DNA of 64,000 nucleotides from Anthoceros angustus (taxonomy: Eukaryota > Streptophyta > Anthocerotopsida > Anthocerotales > Anthocerotaceae), in NCBI GenBank assembly GCA_010909165.1, contig VJWM01000192.1:1-64000 (forward strand), given 5' to 3'. A program made the translations under genes and the position numbers. The notes beneath the pieces are model-generated. The model did no database searches. It was given only the letters and a program-made list of their open reading frames with translations, and was not told where the DNA came from. Below, piece after piece: positions 23,205 through 33,426 of this stretch (position 1 is its first letter; each line of letters opens with the position of its first letter).

Positions 23205-24632
23205 CAAAAGGCCGGAGATTAGGAAGGAGATCATGGTGGGGCAAATGGGGATGAAGACTCTTTAGATGCTCTATGGTAGGTATGGACAAATCAACGAAGG
23301 CAAGAGCAATGGAGATCTTGACCGAAACCCTCACCCGGAGGAGAAGGAAGGAAGGAGATAGGCGGACTACCATAGGTAGTCACCCCGATGATGCCGGACT
23401 ACCGCGGTAGGGGTCGATGAGCAGAGCGACCAGCGGCGGAGGTGGAGAAAAGGCGCCTAGGGCGCGGAGGGGCGATGGAGGGGGATTTAGGGCCGCCCAG
23501 CGAGATGGAGGAAGGGGCAGATTGTACTTGCCCACACATTAGGAAGGCGACAAGATCCGGGAAGGGGCAGAGCAAAGGAGGAGGGAGCCAATCCACAAGA
23601 CATGTCACCACCCAGGATAAGGGTGAGAATGGTCGACCATAAATGCTTTGGGAATAGAAGAATAGGTGGTGTGGTACATCCTTTAAGGATGATCTTAGGT
23701 GAAGTTACTAGAATAGAATTAGGATCGAGATAGACTTAGGTGCCGGACATTAAATCTTTGGTAGGAAATAATAGAAATTGGAAAAGGTGACTGCAGAGGG
23801 TCACCCAAGGGAGGTTGTGGAAGGCCTCCTATAAGAGGAGGAGGATTTCACAAAGTAAAGTATCATGTCTTGCGCTTCCACCTCAGAGTCCTTTGCCATT
23901 ACAGAGGAATTTCGTGCCGTGAGCCAACGCAGTCGGTAGAGGAAGTCGCGGTGGTCGGAGTGCTTGGTGGAGGACTTGCTCCTGCAAGTGCCTAAACGAG
24001 TTGCTCCCCTTGTGAATGGTTGTTGTGAAATTGCTTTGCTTGGGTGTGTGGCGATGCCGGAGAACTCTGAGACAGACAGGAAAGACTCCCACAGGTGGCG
24101 CTGTCAGTGGTGTCAAACTCACGCAAGCCCAAGGAAGAACTTCTGGTGGAGGCCGACCCAGGCGGTTGTGCCGTAAGGCGACAGTGAAGCCCAGAGGAGG
24201 AGGAGGAGGAGGAGGAGGAGGAGGAGGAGGAGGGAGGTTGTGGAAGGCCACAGGAGCCTAAGGGACGAATCCCAAATCAAGTAAAGCGCTCACAGGTGGA
24301 GAAGAGTGGTCTTAGAAGTAGGGACGAAATCGCGGTGTGGATCGGGGGTCCACAGGCGCCCGTGATAGGCTCCTCGCTAGGCGGGGACACCGCAATTGTT
24401 TTGTGTCGTTGTGGGTCGAGGATGGTCATTTTTCGGGAAGCGGTGCACTGAGAGGAGAGTAGTGGGCGCCTTGCTTGTTTAGAAGGTGAAGTGGTGTTTC
24501 AGTAGCGATCATGATCGCAAGGCCTCAAATTTTCACACAAGTCTCATGGGACCAACCCAACGTCTGAGCACGGTGGGGATAAGTGTGGCCGCTTATAGTG
24601 GGAGGACCTCGGGTGCCCGGTTTTCCTACCAC
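23205..24632 (+). mobile_element. Gypsy 3' LTR
   Basis: It matches 12,100-13,533 along its length with many short indels and ends with the same CCTACCACA. Downstream comes repeat R (ACCGCAAGGCCAAG), confirming the element boundary. TATAAG lies at 23,830. A (GGA)n tract at 24,193-24,236 replaces about 80 bases of ordinary LTR sequence found in the 5' copy (compare 13,090-13,165). The start is fixed only by similarity to the 5' copy. Confidence 0.75.
24193..24236 (+). repeat. (GGA)n microsatellite in the 3' LTR
   Basis: About 14 GGA units. Absent from the other LTR copies at the same place, so it arose or expanded only in this copy. Confidence 0.95.
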
Positions 24633-24636
24633 ACAC

Positions 24637-24956
24637 CGCAAGGCCAAGATGCAGAGTCCGTCGGCCTACCAGCACGATCGAGCCTCCCACTCCCCAATGC
24701 GACGTTCTCTCGGCCCACGGTTTAGGGTTATCGGGCCTACCACTCCCGAGTCGCCGTCCTTCGGCCCTCCCGTGAGACTTCTCACCGGTGAGTGCACGAT
24801 GGGTGCAATCCCACCGACGTGAAGCTTGAGAAACCGTTTTAATTTTTGAAAGTGTTTCGTAGAAAGGCCTATGTAAATTAGCCTACTTGTACCAAATATC
24901 AAAGGCTATCGCATCAAGCTATGTTGGAGCTTGAAATGACAACTTGCATGCGAGAA
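24637..24956. repeat. Repeat R, right half, partial copy
   Basis: It starts at the LTR end with ACCGCAAGGCCAAG and matches the starts of 26,270-27,040 and 28,795-29,590. It ends at GCATGCGAGAAGG, where an incomplete LTR follows at once. Confidence 0.8.
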
Positions 24957-24960
24957 GGAA

Positions 24961-26268
24961 GAAGGAAGGAGATAGGCGGACTACCATGGTAGGTAGTCGG
25001 CCTACCTGTGCCGGACTGTGATATGATGAGCAGGCGACGAGGCGGATGGAGAAAAGGCGCCTAGGTGCGGAGGCGCGATTGGATCAGGAATTAGGCGCCG
25101 CCCGGAGATGGAGGAAGGCAGGTTGTGCCCACACATTGAAGGCGACAAGATCCGGGAAGGGGCAGAGCAAAGGAGGAGGCGAGGAGCCAATCCACAAGGG
25201 ACATGTCACCACCCCAAGATAAGGGTGAATGGTCAAGACCATAAATGCTTTGGAGGAATAGGAAGGATAGGTGGTGTGGTGACATCCTTTAAGGATGATC
25301 TTAGGTGAAGTTACTAGAATAGAATTTACCAAGGATCAATAGACTTAGGTGCGGACATTAAATCTTGTAGGAAATAATAGAAATTGGAAAAGGTGACCTG
25401 CAGTAGGGTCACCCAAGGGAGGTTGTATGTGGAAGGCCTCCTATAAGAGGAGGAGGATTTCACAAAGTAAAGTATCACGTCTTGCGCTTCCACCCTCATC
25501 GAGTCCTTTGCCATTACAGAGGAATTTCGTGCCGGCTGTGAGCCAACGCAGCGTCTGGTAGAGAGGAAGTCGCGGTGGTCGGAGTGCTTGGTGGAGGACT
25601 TGCTCCTGCAAGTGCCTAAACGAGTTGCTCCCCTTGTGAATGGTTGTTGTGAAATTGCTTTGCCTGGGTGTGTGGCGATGCCGGAGACCCAGACTACGTG
25701 GAAAGACTGAGGTGCCGAGTGGTGTCAAACTCACCGCCCAAGGAAGAACTTCTGGTGGAGGCCGACCCTGTGCAGCCGTAAGGGCGAGTCAACCAAGAAG
25801 CCCGAATCGAGGTTAGAATAGGAGGAAGAGGATGAGGAGATGAGTAGAGGATTAGAGGTAGGTGTTAGTGGAAGGCCACAGAGCCTAAGGGACGAATCCC
25901 AAATGCAAGTAAAAGAGCGCCCCGAGTGGAGAAGAGTGGTCTTAGAAGTAGGGACGAAATCGCGGTGTGGATCGGGGGTCCACAGGCGCCGTGATAGGCT
26001 CCTCGCCGAGGCGTGACCGCAATTGTTTTGTGTCGTTGTAGGTCGAGGATTGGCGATTTTTCAAGCAAGGCATGGTGCAAGAAGAGGAGAGTAGTGGGCG
26101 CCTTGCTTGTTTAGAAGGTGAAGTGGTGTTTCAGTAGCGATCATGATCGCAAGGCCTCAAATTTTCACACAAGTCTCATGGGACGAAACCCAACGCACGG
26201 GCGACAAAGGATAAGTGTGGCCGCTATAGTGGGAGGACCTCGGGTGCCCCGGTTTTCCTACCACACAC
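24961..26268 (+). mobile_element. Partial Gypsy LTR, tandem duplicate
   Basis: Begins abruptly with GAAGGAAGGAGATAGGCGG, equal to position about 23,346 of the 3' LTR, and runs to the same CCTACCACA end. Together with the following R sequence it repeats the unit 23,346-24,956 in tandem (about 1.6 kb). The junction at 24,956-24,961 has a short GAAGGA overlap between the two joined sequences. The CTACCATGGTAG palindrome at 24,981-24,992 and the TATAAG at 25,442 are kept. Confidence 0.75.
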
Positions 26269-26269
26269 A

Positions 26270-27040
26270 CCGCAAGGCCAAGATGCACGGAGTCCCGGCC
26301 TACCAAGACGATCGAGCCTCCCACTCCCCAATGCGACGTTCTCTCGGCCCACGGTTTAGGGTTATCGGGCCTACCACTCCCGAGTCGCCGTCCTTCGGCC
26401 CTCCCGTGAGACTTCTCACCGGTGAGTGCACGATGGCACCCGTGCAATCCCGACCTCAGAATCGTGAAGCTTGAGAAACCGTTTTAATTTTTGAAAGTGT
26501 TTCGTAGAAAGGGCCTATGTAAATTAGCCTACTTGTACCAAATATCAAAGGCTATCGCATCAAGCTATGTTGGAGCTTGAAATGACAACTTGCATGCGAG
26601 AAGGAAAATCAAGTCAACCAAGAACAACCTTTAGACTAAACCACATCCTTGTAGAGGTGAAAACCAAGCGTGGGATGAAAACAATCACTACTATTCAAGT
26701 TTTGAAAAGGGTGGAGACCCCATTAAAAGCGTTGAGCGTTTTTAGAGGACTTAACTTTCTCTCAAGGAGAAGCTCTTTTGCCCACCAAAATTTTCAAACC
26801 TCCTAGGAGCAAAGATTTGCATAGTACTAAATTGCAATCAAGAATGTAGGTCGCTAGAATGAAGGTGGCGAGATAGTCTAAAATCTTATGTGAAACGAGT
26901 CATGTCCATGCACACGATGTTTGATTTAACGTAAGCAAAAATCTTGTCACTAAAGGACGTGGACGGCGAAGGTCTTTTCAATCCATGAAGTCCATCGGCA
27001 AACCTTTAACTTTGCATGGTCGGAGTGTGCATGAGTGTAA
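26270..27040. repeat. Repeat R, right half, long copy
   Basis: Matches 28,795-29,590 along nearly its whole length with few differences (for example CTTGAGAAACCG, GTAGAGG.GAAAACCAAGCG and the GGACGTGGACG block). It ends near GAGTGTAAGTGTT, as does the other copy. 27,041-27,460 after it is unique sequence without a supported gene. Confidence 0.8.
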
Positions 27041-27459
27041 GTGTTGGGAATGCGTGTTGGCGATCTTGGCCGTGGAATGCGATGCGGATGTATGGATGGG
27101 CGGGTCGGATGCATAGGATTCAAACATTGACGATTAATGGAGGGAGTCTCGGTCACGGCGGCTATGTCGACTATGTGCGACGCGACATACTCCTCACATC
27201 ATTCTTGGCACCCGGGGACAAACATTTGACCCCCTTGCTTCAACAAGCATAACAAATTTGGCCGTCATAATGCACACAGTCTATTGATACATTTAATTTT
27301 ACGTAGTGAGAAAAAGTCACTGACCATGCTGCATGCTAGTATGTGAGCCTGAAGCACACAGCTGAGCTATTTGATTGAAGGCAAGTTCACAGCGCATAAT
27401 CTAAGGCTCAATTCCTGAGCTCTTCCAAACAAAAATTCCCACTTTGCAAAACCATGCCG

Positions 27460-29590
27460 GTACTATAACGGATGCATGCGGACGCAAAAATCGTAAGTGC
27501 TCTTGAGCGTACTCACCGCCACATTACATGCGTCGGCAATGCTCTTGAGCGAGCCGCAGTTCCCTCGAGATCTTCGGACCATGTATATAACTCCGTGGTG
27601 GCCGTAGCTTCGGATGTCAATTTTTGTTTTCCGAGGGCACTCACGGCTTGAAAGACTCGCACTTTCCTTGCGCATTTCGAGCTGGAACAAAGCAGTCTTT
27701 GCAAAATCCTTGGGCGGATAGCTTTGGGCCGCCGCGGATTTCCTCGGGTCTGTGACTCGTCATGCAGCCCTCATTTCTAGGAGGTCCACCAACTTCCCAA
27801 CAACCCCTGGTCAAGGCTATAGCTGCAGTACCCAAAGCCTCGTAGATTTCTTGCATTGACCGAGGAGTCCTTTCTTCTTTACAAGCCACGTACATAGCGG
27901 CTGACCACACGTCTCTTCACAACTCCCTTTTCTCAAGACCCTCGCCTTCTTGTACAAGGAACTTGCCAATACTGCGTGTTGTGCACAATTCTCATTCTTT
28001 CTGCGAGCTCAAATCCTATCAAAGGCGGATATATCGTCATGAGTGGGAACCCGTGCATTCGTGTTCCGCGGTGTGGATGCAACCCATTTTTCCTTCTTTT
28101 GCGGATGCAAGTGGTTAGGCCAGCATGGTCGAGCAAGTCATCCGTGTCGTGGGGCGTCCACACGCTCCTTCTCCTCGTGCTCGGTGTCATTATCGAACTT
28201 CCTATATTCCAAGGTTTCGTCGATCTGACGTTCTTCTAACACTAGACCGCACCTGTCCTCATAAATCTCTCGGACACTCTGTCCTCATAAATCTCTCTTT
28301 ATCTTGCACTCTAGACATTTCAGCTCCATATTCTCGGTGTCTGAGATAATTAAAAAGTGGAATGTGTAGCCTTGAAATCGTTAACCCACGAGGGCTTTGG
28401 ACAATGAGTGACTAAGCACAATGATTGTTTTCAAACAAGAAAGGATTCCAGTGACCTTGAACCTTGACACCTTACGAGGGCTTGTCCAATGTTTATGAAT
28501 ATATGTAAGTCGCATCCCTCATTTATATACCCAAGTTTTCCTTGGCCCTTGGGAATCTTACGTGGAATTTTGCATCCGAAACCCCTAATTACCATGGGCC
28601 AAGGAACAATCATCCTTGGATTTCGTCATCCCTTTTTTCCCCTTAAATTCGCCCCACTTCCTTGAGGTTGATTCCGTCCTTGGACTTTGGCCTCACAAAT
28701 TTTTCCACAAAGTTCTTCTTTCTCGACGGACGCCAAGAGTCCGCTAGCCTACTTGCGCCGGACGCCGGAGTCTGCCGTCCTATTGGCGCACTCCGGCACA
28801 CCCGCAAGGCCAAGATGCACGGAGTCCGGCCTACCCGCACGATCGAGCCTCCCACTCCCCAATGCGACGCTCTCGCCCACGGTTTAGGGTTATCGGGCCT
28901 ACCACTCCCGAGTGCGCCGTCTTTCGGCCCTCCGTGAGACTTCTCACCGGTGAGTGCACGATGGCGTCGTGCAATCCCGACCTCAGAATCGTGAAGCTTG
29001 AGAAACCGCTTTTAATTTTTGAAAGTGTTTCGTAGAAAGGGCCTATGTAAATTAGCCTACTTGTACCAAATATCAAAGGCTATCGCAGTCAAGCTATGTT
29101 GGAGCTTGAAATGACAACTTGCATGCAGAGAAGGAAAACTGAAGTCAACCAAGAGCAACCTTTAGAATAAACCACATCCTTGTAGAGGCAGGTGAAAACC
29201 AAGCGTGGGATGAAAACAATCACTACTATTCGAAGTTTTGAAAAGGATGGAGACCCCATTAAAAGCGTTGAGCGTTTTTTTAGAGGACTTAGCTTTCTCT
29301 GAAGGAGAAGCTCTTTTGCCCACCAAAATTTTCAAACCTCCTAGGAGCAAAGATTTGCATAGTACTAAATTGCAATCAAGAATGTAGGTCACTAGAATGA
29401 AGGTGGCAGATAGTCTAAAATCTTATGTGAAACGAGTCATGTTTATGCACACGATGTTTGATTTAACGTAAGCAAAAATCTTGTCACTAAAGGACGTGGA
29501 CGACGAAGGTATTTTTCCAATCCATGAAGTCCATCGGCGGCAAACCTTTAACTTTGCATGGTCGGGAGTGTGCATGAGTGTAAGTGTTAC
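27460..29590. repeat. Repeat R, uninterrupted copy
   Basis: This copy joins the left half (27,640-28,790, like 2258-3410) directly to the right half (28,795-29,590, like 24,637-24,956 and 26,270-27,040). It shows the arrangement before the Gypsy-related sequence entered the other copy. The left half carries the TFIIB-like remnant. No terminal repeats or transposition gene of R itself could be recognised. Confidence 0.7.
27463..28239 (-). pseudogene. Degenerate TFIIB-like coding sequence, copy 2
   Basis: More complete than copy 1. On the minus strand it shows a WSAAMYVACKEERTPRSMQE block at 27,910-27,850 (first cyclin repeat). After frame changes come GVIYMVRRS and LKSIADACNVAVSTLKSTY at about 27,610-27,480, which match the end of the second TFIIB cyclin repeat (Arg/Lys-x-Ile-Ala-x-x-Ala-x-Val-Ala). 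An RPHASVI-like tail in the next frame fits the usual YPHAS end. The zinc ribbon lies in the poorly kept part near 28,190-28,239. Frameshifts and missing blocks make it non-functional. Confidence 0.65.
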
Positions 29591-29591
29591 T

Positions 29592-29875
29592 TCAGACAGC
29601 GAGTCTCTATTGCCCTTAAAAGGGCCCGCTCGACGGTAATCCTTTAGAAGGCGGCGACAGCAGGTGACACTTCTTCCTCGTCTGCTGTGGTTTGTAGGCC
29701 ATTTGCTCTTCCTGCATGTGATGTTTTGGGAGCAGTAGGTATCTTTAGGTAGGGAGCTTAGCCCCTCCTTTTCATCTTGACCCTTGGGGTGTTCCTTGAT
29801 TGTTCCTTGCTAGATGGGCTTTTTCCCATCATTTTTTCCTTAAATAAAATATACTTACGGGATAAAAAAAAGAAA
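29592..29875 (+). mobile_element. LINE-like 3' end with A-rich tail
   Basis: The block has GTAGGTATCTTTAGGTAGGGAGCTTAGCCCCTCC-type wording, a CCTTGGGGTGTTCC motif, then CCTTAAATAAAATATA and an A-rich tail (GGGATAAAAAAAAGAAATAAAA). A similar order occurs at 45,415-45,571. This looks like the 3' UTR and tail of a plant LINE; no ORF remains. Confidence 0.4.
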
Positions 29876-30746
29876 TAAAAATCTCCACTCTCCAAGACTG
29901 AATTAATAATCAAATATATAAATTAAATTAAAATATATAAATTAAATAAACCCTAAAAATTATATAAATAATATATTAATATATATAAATTTATATAAAT
30001 ATTTAAGTAATATATAAAATTTTATGATAAGGATGGCTTTTAGAAGAGGAAAGGAATTTTATTTAAGTCCACTAAGGACGAATTTCCATCATGGACTGAA
30101 ATATGATAATTATATATATTATATTAAAATAATCTAAATAAATATAAGGATAAAATTCAAACAAGACAAACAATCTTCAATCAATCAACAATGTGAATGA
30201 AAATGCGTGTGCTGTAGAGCTCCCCTAGTTCCGCATGCCATGTTCTTACTTTATGTATGCGCCACGGCTATTTTGCGCACCGGTAAAAACTAAAACCCTG
30301 GATAGTCCAAGGGGAGTATAGGTATGATAGAACATCCCAATCCCAAGGCGGAAAGTAATTTGTACGTAACTGCAATATGTGAAGCTTGTTTAGTGGTGGA
30401 AGCAAGATCCCATACTTCTGCTGTTCCTGGGAGCCTTCTGTCATGAATACCCTGTCATTGCCATATCGATGGTCCGCATTCCATGATCGGCAGCCAGGTT
30501 GGGGCCAGTGTGCAGACCAAGGCTATGAAGGTGCTTGTCCAGCTGAGTCTGTGGACACCAGGTATCTGACACAGGCAAACAGGCCATCGTCTGGGCTTGG
30601 TGCCACAGATTTCTTGAATCTGGCCTGAATTGTGCAGGATTAGGTCACCGCATATCGGAGAATCGGTAGGGAAGGGAGCAAGGCACAGCCAGGAGCAGGG
30701 CCGAGGCGGAGGCACTTTTAGGTTTGACGGCCCATGATTGTCGGCA
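29876..30746. other. AT-rich spacer and 5' region of the LETM1-like gene
   Basis: 29,880-30,140 is almost pure A/T with TATATAAAT-type words. 30,200-30,746 is the probable promoter and 5' UTR of the LETM1-like gene. A short upstream ORF begins at 30,734 (15 codons, ATG ATT GTC ... TAG at 30,781) in another frame and overlaps the main start. Confidence 0.5.
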
Positions 30747-33113
30747 ATGGCTTTCAGGAGGCTAGGCTCGCAGACCTGTAGACGGATTAGCAGACGGCCT
30801 CTTCAATCCTTCTCCTTCTCCGATGTGTTTGCTTTCGCTGGATCCGTTCCAGGCGCAGCGGAGGAGGCTGCTGCCGTGTCTAGTTCCCACGTGCTGGAAT
30901 CGGCCTTCCAATGCACACGCTCGCGGTGGGTCATTTGGAGGTCGCATTGCGGACCTGCATTGTCTGACAGCGGGTCCAGGGAGAAGGACAGCCAGGTCCA
31001 GGAGGAGGCGGAGGGTAAGTTCGTGAGGAACTTGGACAGGGAATTTGGTTTTGCGGGAAAACGGTATGGAGCTTGGAGGAGCTTTCCTGTGGCGGAGGGG
31101 TTGGGATCTGCCAGGTTCGGTGGGAACATGAGGTGGTTTTCGTCTTCGACAAGAGTTTATGACCAAGCTCTTCAAACCGCGGTCTCGCATGCCACTGCAG
31201 CAGGCTACAAAGATGAGGAGGAAAAGGATGTGCCTAAAGTCCGGAAGGCTGAGGCATCAGCTGAAGAGTGTGATCAAGCTGTGGTCGGGCTCACTTCTGC
31301 ATCTGCCAAGGCTAAAATGAAGCAATCTCAGGAGCCTCCTAAGAAGAACGACATTGGAATGGCGCGGAAGTTCTGGAACATGATTCTTGGGATCGGCCCT
31401 GCGCTGAGAGCAGTTGCGTCCATGAGCAGGCAGGACTGGGCAATCAAAATCTCGGGGTGGAGGAAAGCTTTCTGGGCGGAACTGCAGCATTACTGGGTGG
31501 GAACCAAGCTGCTTTGGGCGGATGTAAGGATTTGCGTGCGTCTTCTTTCAAAGTTGGCCGCTGGGAAAAGCCTGTCTCGCCGAGAGAGGCAGCAGCTTAC
31601 CCGCACCACTGCAGACATCTTTCGGCTTGTGCCTTTTGCTGTTTTTATCATTGTCCCGTTCATGGAGCTGTTGTTGCCCGTGTTCCTGAAATTGTTTCCA
31701 AATATGCTGCCATCAACATTCCAAGACAAGATGAAGGAGCAGGAGGAACTGAAGAAGAGGCTGAATGCCAGGATACAGTATGCAAAGTTCTTGCAGGAGA
31801 CTGTAGGGGAAATGGCAAAGGAGTTGAAAACGTCAAGAACTGGGGACCTGCAAAGGTCTGCCAAGGACTTGGATGAGTTCATGAGCAAAGTAAGGAAGGG
31901 AGTTGATGTGAAGAATGAAGAGATTTTAGGTTTCGCCAAGCTCTTCAACGATGAACTGACGTTGGACAACATCAGCAGGCCTAGACTTGTGAGCATGTGC
32001 AAGTACATGGGCATACAACCTTATGGAACTGATGCTTACCTTCGCTTCAGCCTACGCACAAAGCTTTCCGGGATCAAGGCAGATGACAAAATGATTCAGC
32101 AGGAGGGTGTGGAGTCGCTGTCAGAGTCAGAACTCAGGGCTGCTTGCAGGGAAAGAGGAATGTTGGGCCTGGTTTCTGTTTCTGAGATGCGGCAACAGCT
32201 ACGAGATTGGCTGGACCTATCTTTAAATCACTCTGTTCCTTCATCTCTTCTCATTCTCTCAAGGTCCTTTGTAGTCACAGGAAGGATAAGCCGTGAGGAT
32301 GCTATTGAAGCAGCACTGTCCTCTCTTCCTGAGGAGGTGGTTGACTCCGTGCAAGCCACAGTTCCCAGTGAGGATGCTTTGGCTGATGCCAAGCGAAAGC
32401 TGGAATTGTTGCATGAACAAGAGAAGCTCATCAAAGAAGAGGCGGCCAAGGAGTTAGAGCAACAGAAGCACCTCAAACCAGAGGTCAGTGAGCGTCTACG
32501 GCAAGAGGTTGATGTCACGAGTGCAAAGGATGCTCGGGAAAAGGCGAAGCTCAAGGCTGAAGAGAAGCAGGAGCAGTTGTGCAAGATCAGTAGTGCCCTT
32601 GCTGTACTGGCATCGGCATCCTCTGTGAGCAAGGAGCGTGCAGACTTTTTGAACCTCGTCAACAAAGAGATCCAGCTGTACAACAGCATGGTAGAGAAGG
32701 AAGGTACCAAAGATGAGGAGGATGCGCGGAGAGCCTATCATGCTGCCAGAGAGGACAGTGACCATGCAGCAGAAGTTGCATCTGGCTCCAAGGTGTCGGC
32801 TGCCCTTGTTAGTCGAATTGATGCTATGCTTCACAAACTAGAGAAGGACCTGGACGAAGTTGATGCCAAGATCGGCGATCGGTGGCGAGTACTTGATAGG
32901 GATTCTGACGGGAAGGTGACTCCAGAAGAAGTTGCAACAGCTGCCATGTTTTTGAAGGACACCCTGGGTCAGGAGCCAGTACAAGAACTTATCAGCAATT
33001 TGGCCAAAGATCCGGAGGGTAAGATCCTTGTCGAGGACATAGTCAAGCTGGGTGCTGCAGCGGATTTGAAGGACGTGGCCGAACAAGAAGTGTTACGTCA
33101 CCATTTCTCTTAG
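30747..33113 (+). CDS. LETM1-like mitochondrial inner-membrane protein
   Basis: Single-exon gene of 788 codons. LETM1 proteins sit in the mitochondrial inner membrane and keep K+/H+ (and Ca2+) balance and cristae shape. The N-terminus is Arg/Ser/Phe-rich without acids (MAFRRLGSQTCRRISRRPLQ), like a mitochondrial presequence. Residues about 205-330 hold the LETM1 core: an HYWVGTKLLWADVRI block, the conserved SRRERQQLTRTTADIFRLVPF, one membrane helix (about 291-319), then FPNMLPSTFQ. A ribosome-binding-like domain and coiled coils follow (about 330-620). The C-terminal part has an EF-hand loop DRDSDGKVTPEE at about 717-728 with all usual ligands. ATG at 30,747 was chosen: no upstream in-frame ATG exists, and the ATG at 30,734 opens an overlapping upstream ORF. 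An intronless gene is unusual beside its intron-rich neighbours. Confidence 0.9.
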   Translation: MAFRRLGSQTCRRISRRPLQSFSFSDVFAFAGSVPGAAEEAAAVSSSHVLESAFQCTRSRWVIWRSHCGPALSDSGSREKDSQVQEEAEGKFVRNLDREFGFAGKRYGAWRSFPVAEGLGSARFGGNMRWFSSSTRVYDQALQTAVSHATAAGYKDEEEKDVPKVRKAEASAEECDQAVVGLTSASAKAKMKQSQEPPKKNDIGMARKFWNMILGIGPALRAVASMSRQDWAIKISGWRKAFWAELQHYWVGTKLLWADVRICVRLLSKLAAGKSLSRRERQQLTRTTADIFRLVPFAVFIIVPFMELLLPVFLKLFPNMLPSTFQDKMKEQEELKKRLNARIQYAKFLQETVGEMAKELKTSRTGDLQRSAKDLDEFMSKVRKGVDVKNEEILGFAKLFNDELTLDNISRPRLVSMCKYMGIQPYGTDAYLRFSLRTKLSGIKADDKMIQQEGVESLSESELRAACRERGMLGLVSVSEMRQQLRDWLDLSLNHSVPSSLLILSRSFVVTGRISREDAIEAALSSLPEEVVDSVQATVPSEDALADAKRKLELLHEQEKLIKEEAAKELEQQKHLKPEVSERLRQEVDVTSAKDAREKAKLKAEEKQEQLCKISSALAVLASASSVSKERADFLNLVNKEIQLYNSMVEKEGTKDEEDARRAYHAAREDSDHAAEVASGSKVSAALVSRIDAMLHKLEKDLDEVDAKIGDRWRVLDRDSDGKVTPEEVATAAMFLKDTLGQEPVQELISNLAKDPEGKILVEDIVKLGAAADLKDVAEQEVLRHHFS

Positions 33114-33426
33114 TTTCATCTGTGTATGAACAATTGTGTTGCGAGCACTTTGCATCCTGCTCCAATTATTACGGACACTTCTTCTGTGGGCTTATCCGCA
33201 AGTCAATTGTATTGGTAAGAGATCATTCCTTAGTTCATTGGATGTGATCCACCAGGACGGACATGCCGCCCACCTTGCCCCTAGCGCTACCCGTTCGGCG
33301 CCTCTCTCGGCTAACAAACCGACCGGATGCAACAAACGGAAGGCCTTAAATGTGAGTGCGATGCCATATACTGAGACGCAAAATGTGAATGTGAACGACT
33401 GTAACAGTTCCTGAAATCCCGGCAGC
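33114..33426. other. Convergent 3' spacer
   Basis: 313 bases between the LETM1-like stop (+) and the phytol kinase stop (-). They must hold both 3' UTRs. No gene or clear terminator motif is visible. Confidence 0.6.

Noticed and set aside
30738-30746. Start three codons upstream of the LETM1-like ATG
   Set aside because: The codon there is TTG; a nuclear gene should use ATG, and the next in-frame ATG is at 30,747.
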